NCBI GenBank assembly: GCA_029859455.1 | Contig: JAOUDE010000057.1 | Location: 1 to 10,900, forward strand | Origin: Ignavibacteria bacterium | Lineage (GTDB): Bacteria; Bacteroidota; Ignavibacteria; UBA10030; UBA6906 | Direction: 5' to 3' | DNA length: 10,900 nt | In this document: positions 7,247 to 10,900 of the stretch, piece after piece | Numbering within the stretch: position 1 is the first letter of the stretch | Layout: the number at the start of each line of letters is the position of its first letter | Notes under the pieces: model-generated | Database searches by the model: none | The model's input: the letters and a program-made list of their open reading frames with translations, nothing else | Told to the model about the DNA's origin: nothing | Translations under genes and position numbers: made by a program

Positions 7247-7275
7247 TTGCCTGTCTGTCTGACAGTTCATATGTT
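7247..7275 (+). promoter_or_regulatory. Possible promoter and inverted repeat upstream of the secreted propeller gene
   Basis: TTGCCT (7247-7252, four of six matches) is followed after 17 bases by TATGTT (7270-7275, four of six). This would start transcription near 7282, about 34 bases before the ATG at 7316. Inside the spacer sits a perfect short inverted repeat, CTGTC-T-GACAG (7255-7265), a position where a repressor could bind. Both elements are weak; the 127-base region is also where the divergent receiver gene must be controlled. Confidence 0.3.
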
Positions 7276-7315
7276 GGTGGAAAATCCGCCTCTCTCGTCT
7301 TTGCCCGGGGTATCA

Positions 7316-9856
7316 ATGAAGATTCACCTGATTCTGATGGTTATTGTTGGAGTGCTCTCATTCATCATTTCTGCAGCGAGGGATGATGGAAATGTTTGGA
7401 AGACCAGGAAATTCGCTGTCAATGACAATGACTGGTTCATGCTCCAACGGACCTATCCATCGGGTGAACTGGATCCTGCCCGCTATTACGATGCCGTGAA
7501 GGAAATCAGAAGGTCCGCCTCCGGAAGGACAGGGACCCTCGGTTCCATACCATGGGAAAGCGTCGGGCCGGATAACATCGGAGGAAGGATTACATCTCTG
7601 GCACTGCACCCTACCGATGTGAATATCATCTATGCGGGTGCCGCGGCCGGTGGAGTGTGGAAATCCACCAACGGAGGTTCATCATGGGAAAATATCTTCA
7701 ATGAATCTCCTGCAACCGGCTCGCTCCTTCTCCACCCTCTTGACCCCTCGACTCTGTTCGTGGGAACCGGGGAAGGAAACCCCGCCGGCGTCGCGACGTA
7801 CCCTGGGAACGGGCTCTGGAAATCGACCGACGCAGGCGCATCCTGGATCTTCTCAGGTCTGGACGAAGCAGGCTCCATTGGTAAACTCGCGATGCACGGT
7901 AGTCAGCCTGACAGGATCTTCGCCGCAGCCCTGGGGCGCTATCGAAGCCGGACCACTGAACGCGGTGTGTACCGGTCAACCGATGGCGGCTCCACGTGGA
8001 ACCAGGTTCTTTTCGTCAATGATACGACCGGAGCATGTGACATCATCGTTGACCCGTCGAATCCTGACAGAATTCTCGCGGCCACCTGGACGCGGCACCG
8101 TCCCGTCACCTACTCGATCATTTCCGGAACCGGCTCCGGACTCTGGCTGTCGACCGACGGCGGCGATTCCTGGTCTCTCGTGACAAGCGGTTTCCCGAAC
8201 AATGACCCGAACCTCGGACGGATCAGTCTCGCCGTCTCGCCATCCACTCCTTCGATCATGTACGCGCTGCCGACGAACGTGGTCTCACCCTCCGGAATCT
8301 ACAAAACAACCAACAGCGGCACAACATGGACACTGGTGGCCGGTTCATCGACCTTCGGCGGTGAGGGTCAGGTCTGGTACAACAACGTTCTCGGCGTCCA
8401 TCCAACAGACCCGAACATCGTTCTGGCGGGGATGACCGATATGTACCGATCTGTGTCAGGAGGGACCTCGTGGAACAGTTCACTCGGTTCGATGCACGTG
8501 GATCAGCATGCGATCGAATTTCATCCCGCAACGCCGTCACGGGTTGTGGTGGGGAATGATGGTGGTGTATTCATTTCGACCAACACCGGAGTTTCCTGGA
8601 CGAAGTCGTACAACCTCCCGGTGTCCCAGTTCTACGCGGGGACGATCGACTATACGAATCCGCAGAGGTTCTTCGGCGGAACTCAGGACAACGGAACACT
8701 CAGGACGCTGACCGGATCGGTGGATGACTGGTCGCTGATTTACGGGGGTGACGGGTTCTATGTCCTTGTCGATCCGACGAATCCGAACCGTATCTATGCG
8801 GAATCACAGTGGGGAGGCCTTGGTTATTCGACCGACGGCGGGGCCTCATTCAACAGCGGCCAGACCTCCGGGTTCGGCTCCAATGACCGGACGAACTGGA
8901 ACACGCCGATTGCAATGGATTTCAACAGTCCCCTCACCCTCTACGCGGGGACCTATCGGCTTTTCCGGACAACAAACGGGATGGCCAGCTGGACGTCGAT
9001 CAGCGGCGACCTCACGATGGGACAAAACGGGAGGATCGGAACACTGACAACCATCGATGTTTCCCGGTCAGATCCGTCAGTTCTTTACACGGGCGCTGAC
9101 GATGGAACTGTCTCGGTCACAACCGACGGAGGAGGGCTGTGGACCAATGTCAGTGCCGGCTTGCCGGTCCGCTGGGTCACGAGGGTTAGCATCGATCCCG
9201 AAAATGCCGCCGTCACTTATGTGACTCAATCCGGCTATCTCCAGGACCAATTCTCCGCCCACATACACAAAACGACCGATTTCGGAGCAACATGGGCGCC
9301 AATCGACGGAGATCTTCCTGACATTCCTGTAAACGACATCATTGTCGACAATGACAACAAACCGTATCTGTATGCCGCCACCGATGCAGGTGTCATGTAT
9401 ACGTCCAATGGGGGGGCGAACTGGCTGCCGCTCGGCACCGGCCTCCCTGAGGTACCGGTACATGATCTTACGTTTCACGAACCGACCCGGACACTCCTTG
9501 CATCCACCCACGGCCGCTCATCATACCTGATCGATCTCACCACTCTCGTTTCAGTCGGCGGGCAGGATGGCCTGAGCCCGAACAGATTCACCCTCGGGCA
9601 GAATTATCCCAATCCATTCAACCCTTCGACCACGATACCGTTTCGTCTTGCAGCATCCGGATTTGTGACACTACGGGCCTATGATCTCAACGGGCGTGAA
9701 ATCGCTGTGCTGGTGAACGGATCTCTGGATGCAGGCGAGCACACGGCAACCTGGGATGCCACCAACTTCGCCTCGGGCGTATATGTCTACCGGCTTGATG
9801 TGGCATCCCCTGCCGGCACCATCGCCCGTTCCCGGACGATGATCCTGGTGAAGTAA
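7316..9856 (+). CDS. Secreted BNR-repeat beta-propeller protein with type IX sorting domain
   Basis: This 846-residue protein starts with a signal peptide (hydrophobic stretch about residues 5-19, likely cleavage after ISAA near 21). WESVGPDNIGGRITSLALHP and AAAGGVWKSTNGG then open a sortilin/VPS10-like, BNR-repeat beta-propeller region. About twelve S/T-T-x-G-x-x-W motifs are visible (for example STDGGSTW, STDGGDSW, TTNSGTTW, TTDFGATW). The last 84 residues form a FlgD-like Ig/type IX secretion sorting domain beginning NYPNPFNPSTTI and ending in a basic, hydrophobic tail (SRTMILVK). Such tails direct passage through the outer membrane by the Por system. Proteins of this kind are often labelled glycosyl hydrolase or sialidase-like, but I see no catalytic set and would call it a surface or exported protein of unknown ligand. 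The start chosen is ATG 7316 because it sits just before the signal peptide; the frame is open back to 7127 but that part is not protein-like. It is followed 6 bases later by the YciO-like gene. Confidence 0.9.
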   Translation: MKIHLILMVIVGVLSFIISAARDDGNVWKTRKFAVNDNDWFMLQRTYPSGELDPARYYDAVKEIRRSASGRTGTLGSIPWESVGPDNIGGRITSLALHPTDVNIIYAGAAAGGVWKSTNGGSSWENIFNESPATGSLLLHPLDPSTLFVGTGEGNPAGVATYPGNGLWKSTDAGASWIFSGLDEAGSIGKLAMHGSQPDRIFAAALGRYRSRTTERGVYRSTDGGSTWNQVLFVNDTTGACDIIVDPSNPDRILAATWTRHRPVTYSIISGTGSGLWLSTDGGDSWSLVTSGFPNNDPNLGRISLAVSPSTPSIMYALPTNVVSPSGIYKTTNSGTTWTLVAGSSTFGGEGQVWYNNVLGVHPTDPNIVLAGMTDMYRSVSGGTSWNSSLGSMHVDQHAIEFHPATPSRVVVGNDGGVFISTNTGVSWTKSYNLPVSQFYAGTIDYTNPQRFFGGTQDNGTLRTLTGSVDDWSLIYGGDGFYVLVDPTNPNRIYAESQWGGLGYSTDGGASFNSGQTSGFGSNDRTNWNTPIAMDFNSPLTLYAGTYRLFRTTNGMASWTSISGDLTMGQNGRIGTLTTIDVSRSDPSVLYTGADDGTVSVTTDGGGLWTNVSAGLPVRWVTRVSIDPENAAVTYVTQSGYLQDQFSAHIHKTTDFGATWAPIDGDLPDIPVNDIIVDNDNKPYLYAATDAGVMYTSNGGANWLPLGTGLPEVPVHDLTFHEPTRTLLASTHGRSSYLIDLTTLVSVGGQDGLSPNRFTLGQNYPNPFNPSTTIPFRLAASGFVTLRAYDLNGREIAVLVNGSLDAGEHTATWDATNFASGVYVYRLDVASPAGTIARSRTMILVK
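7664..9424 (+). repeat. Array of about 12 BNR/Asp-box repeats (protein level)
   Basis: Within the secreted protein, residues about 117-703, a motif of the form S/T-T/S-D/N-x-G-x-x-W recurs roughly every 50 residues. In order I see STNGGSSW, STDAGASW, STDGGSTW, STDGGDSW, TTNSGTTW, SVSGGTSW, STNTGVSW, a degenerate unit ending DDW, STDGGASF, TTNGMASW, TTDGGGLW, TTDFGATW and TSNGGANW. Each is usually preceded by a hydrophobic strand and often by HPTDPN- or DPSNPD-like turns. The number suggests two adjacent beta-propellers, which is inference. The repeats are diverged at DNA level, so recent duplication is not indicated. Confidence 0.8.
9602..9853 (+). other. Type IX secretion (Por) C-terminal sorting domain coding segment
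   Basis: The last 84 codons encode NYPNPFNPSTTI, then RAYDLNGREIAVLVNG, WDATNFASGVYVYRL and a basic end. This is the standard order of the FlgD-like/type A sorting domain used by the type IX system of the FCB group. It is the best taxonomic marker in the window and predicts export through the outer membrane. Confidence 0.88.
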
Positions 9857-9862
9857 CTCCAC

Positions 9863-10480
9863 ATGCTCATCCCGATCCATCCCGTTGATCCTGAACCACG
9901 CCTGATCCGCAGAGTGGCGGAGACGTTGAGGGCTGGCGGAATCATCGTGTATCCGACAGATACGGTATATGGAATAGGCTGCAGTATCGAGCAGAAGGAC
10001 GCCATCGAACAGGTGTATCTGATCAAGCGCCAGCGAAACTCGAAGCCGTTCAGTTTTGTCTGCTCCGACCTGACGCACATCAGCACGTATGCCCATGTCA
10101 GCAACCCGGCCTTCAAAATCATGAAACGGCTCGTGCCGGGACCGTATACCTTTATCCTTCCTGCCGCGCGGATGCGCCAGCTTCCCCGCATCCTGATTTC
10201 AAAGCGGAAGACCGTCGGCATCCGCGTTCCGGAGCACAACATCACGCAGGCGATTGTCAAAGAGCTTGGGCACCCGATTTTGAGCACCAGCGCAACACAC
10301 CCGGAAACAGGCGAGCAGTTGAACGATCCGCTGTTGATTCGTGAACAGTTCGGGAATCAGGTCAGACTGGTCATTGACGGCGGTCTCCTCATCTCGGAAC
10401 CCTCATCTGTGATCGACCTCACCGGGGACCAGCCGGTGGTGGTGAGAAAAGGTGCGGGGGACCTGTCGACAGTCCTGTAG
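9863..10480 (+). CDS. YrdC-domain protein, YciO/TsaC (Sua5) family
   Basis: The YrdC fold binds ATP and RNA. TsaC/Sua5 members make threonylcarbamoyl-AMP for the t6A modification of tRNA position 37, while the role of the YciO branch is less settled. The 205 residues show GGIIVYPTDTVYGIGC (about 25-40), the basic cluster IKRQRNSKPF (54-63), then SFVCSDLTHISTYAHVSN, PGPYTFILPA, KRKTVGIRVPEH (114-125), HPILSTSAT (137-145) and VIDLTGDQPVVVRKGAGD at the end. The phrase order and the HISTYA and KRKT(V/I)G(I/M)RVP segments are closer to E. coli YciO than to TsaC as I recall them. There is no C-terminal Sua5 domain. Start ATG 9863 lies 6 bases after the propeller-gene stop, with no clear ribosome binding site, so co-transcription is likely. 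A strong hairpin terminator follows. Family is firm; enzyme activity is inferred. Confidence 0.9.
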   Translation: MLIPIHPVDPEPRLIRRVAETLRAGGIIVYPTDTVYGIGCSIEQKDAIEQVYLIKRQRNSKPFSFVCSDLTHISTYAHVSNPAFKIMKRLVPGPYTFILPAARMRQLPRILISKRKTVGIRVPEHNITQAIVKELGHPILSTSATHPETGEQLNDPLLIREQFGNQVRLVIDGGLLISEPSSVIDLTGDQPVVVRKGAGDLSTVL

Positions 10481-10500
10481 TGCTGTGTATTGCTCACAAT

Positions 10501-10541
10501 AACAAAAGGGATCGCTCCGCTTCGGAACGATCCCTTTTGTT
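10501..10541. terminator. Bidirectional intrinsic terminator
   Basis: AACAAAAGGGATCG (10501-10514) pairs perfectly with CGATCCCTTTTGTT (10528-10541), a 14-bp stem. A small inner TCCG/CGGA extension closes around CTT. The T-rich right arm ends transcripts of the YciO-like gene on the plus strand, and the complementary A-rich left arm does the same for the convergent minus-strand gene ending at 10559. Confidence 0.9.
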
Positions 10542-10558
10542 TCAGACTCAGGACGACG

Positions 10559-10900
10559 CTAACGTTTATGCAGCAGAGAGTACCATTGCGGGGTCGGAAC
10601 GACGCTCGATGAACTGACGTAGAAATCGTTGGCGGAATTTGCCGTGAAATACGCTCCGGCCCAGCGCTGGACAGACTGGAACTCCGGCAGCATTCCGAGC
10701 GAGATATTGTTCGGATAGGGATCTGCTCCGGGACCGGGGTACACATAGTTCCCGTATCGCACAACATCTACCACATTCCCCTGGGGATCCTTCAGGACAA
10801 GTTCTTCTGTTGTGTCGAAGAAGAAACCGTATGACTTTGTCGTGGCAAGGATCGTTACCAGCGTATCGGTCGAGTCAATCACGGTAAAGGAATCCAGTGG
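10559..10900 (-). CDS. C-terminal part of a lamin-tail-domain-like protein, 5' end outside window
   Basis: The minus-strand frame stays open from the right edge to a TAG at 10559-10561, giving about 113 residues of a longer protein. A GTG at 10882 is in frame, but the reading frame continues upstream (PLDSFTVIDST), so the true start is beyond 10900. Visible text FFFDTTEELVLKDPQGNVVD and VVRYGNY resembles the second half of a bacterial lamin-tail (LTD) domain, where a phrase of the type LVLxDxxGNVVDxVxY is usual. This is followed by ISLGMLPEFQSVQRWAGAY, similar to the 'SLERxxP...' closing part of such domains. Lamin-tail domains are frequent in large secreted proteins of the FCB group. The protein ends in YSLLHKR without a type IX sorting tail. 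The assignment rests on motif memory and is moderate. Confidence 0.6.
   Translation of the reverse strand, partial: PLDSFTVIDSTDTLVTILATTKSYGFFFDTTEELVLKDPQGNVVDVVRYGNYVYPGPGADPYPNNISLGMLPEFQSVQRWAGAYFTANSANDFYVSSSSVVPTPQWYSLLHKR

Noticed and set aside
7127..7315. N-terminal extension of the secreted propeller protein
   Set aside because: It overlaps the divergent receiver gene, is not signal-peptide-like, and a proper signal peptide begins at ATG 7316.
9410..9416. Run of seven G as a possible frameshift or phase-variation site
   Set aside because: The reading frame is intact through it and protein repeats continue on both sides; a single run of this length is not evidence for phase variation.
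1..10900. CRISPR arrays, tRNA genes, insertion sequences, phage or defence genes
   Set aside because: No regular direct repeats, cloverleaf-like segments, transposase motifs or terminal inverted repeats were seen; intergenic space is too small for most of these.

Overview
The window looks like ordinary chromosomal DNA from a free-living bacterium of the FCB group, most likely on the Ignavibacteria/Chlorobi/Bacteroidota side. The main clue is the large secreted protein at 7316-9856. It ends in a type IX secretion (Por) sorting domain that opens with NYPNPFNPSTT, a form common in Ignavibacteria and related lineages. The exact lineage is inference. Coding density is very high, and I see no insertion sequence, phage gene, CRISPR array, tRNA or rRNA, and no gene-free stretch longer than 300 bases.

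Layout: (1) 1-518, minus strand, 5' part of cytidylate kinase (cmk), running off the left edge. (2) 639-1187, plus strand, a TrmH/SpoU RNA methyltransferase, divergent from cmk. (3) 1190-5258, minus strand, a four-gene block read in the order Rel/SpoT (p)ppGpp synthetase-hydrolase, YqgF/RuvX nuclease, monofunctional peptidoglycan glycosyltransferase MtgA, and a small AlbA_2-winged-helix protein. A textbook sigma70-type promoter lies directly in front of rel. (4) 5398-7188, minus strand, the ribosome-assembly GTPase Der, preceded by a stand-alone response-regulator receiver. (5) 7316-10480, plus strand, a secreted beta-propeller (BNR-repeat) protein with a type IX sorting tail, followed 6 bases later by a YciO/TsaC-like YrdC-domain protein and a strong bidirectional terminator. 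(6) 10559-10900, minus strand, the C-terminal part of a lamin-tail-like protein that continues past the right edge.

Functionally, regions 1-4 are housekeeping and growth control: nucleotide metabolism (cmk), RNA modification (trmH), stringent response (rel), rRNA-linked nuclease (yqgF), cell-wall glycan synthesis (mtgA) and 50S assembly (der). Tight stop/start coupling (rel-yqgF overlap by 1 base, yqgF-mtgA gap of 7 bases) supports one transcript for rel-yqgF-mtgA and probably the AlbA_2 gene. Region 5 is more lineage-specific: a signal peptide, about a dozen BNR-type repeats and a sorting tail describe a surface or exported protein of unknown ligand. It is transcribed divergently from a receiver-only response regulator.

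I found no convincing new multi-gene system. The points most worth a second look are the short AlbA_2-winged-helix protein in a stringent-response operon, the receiver/secreted-propeller divergon, the YciO-type identity of the YrdC protein, and the clear rel promoter.
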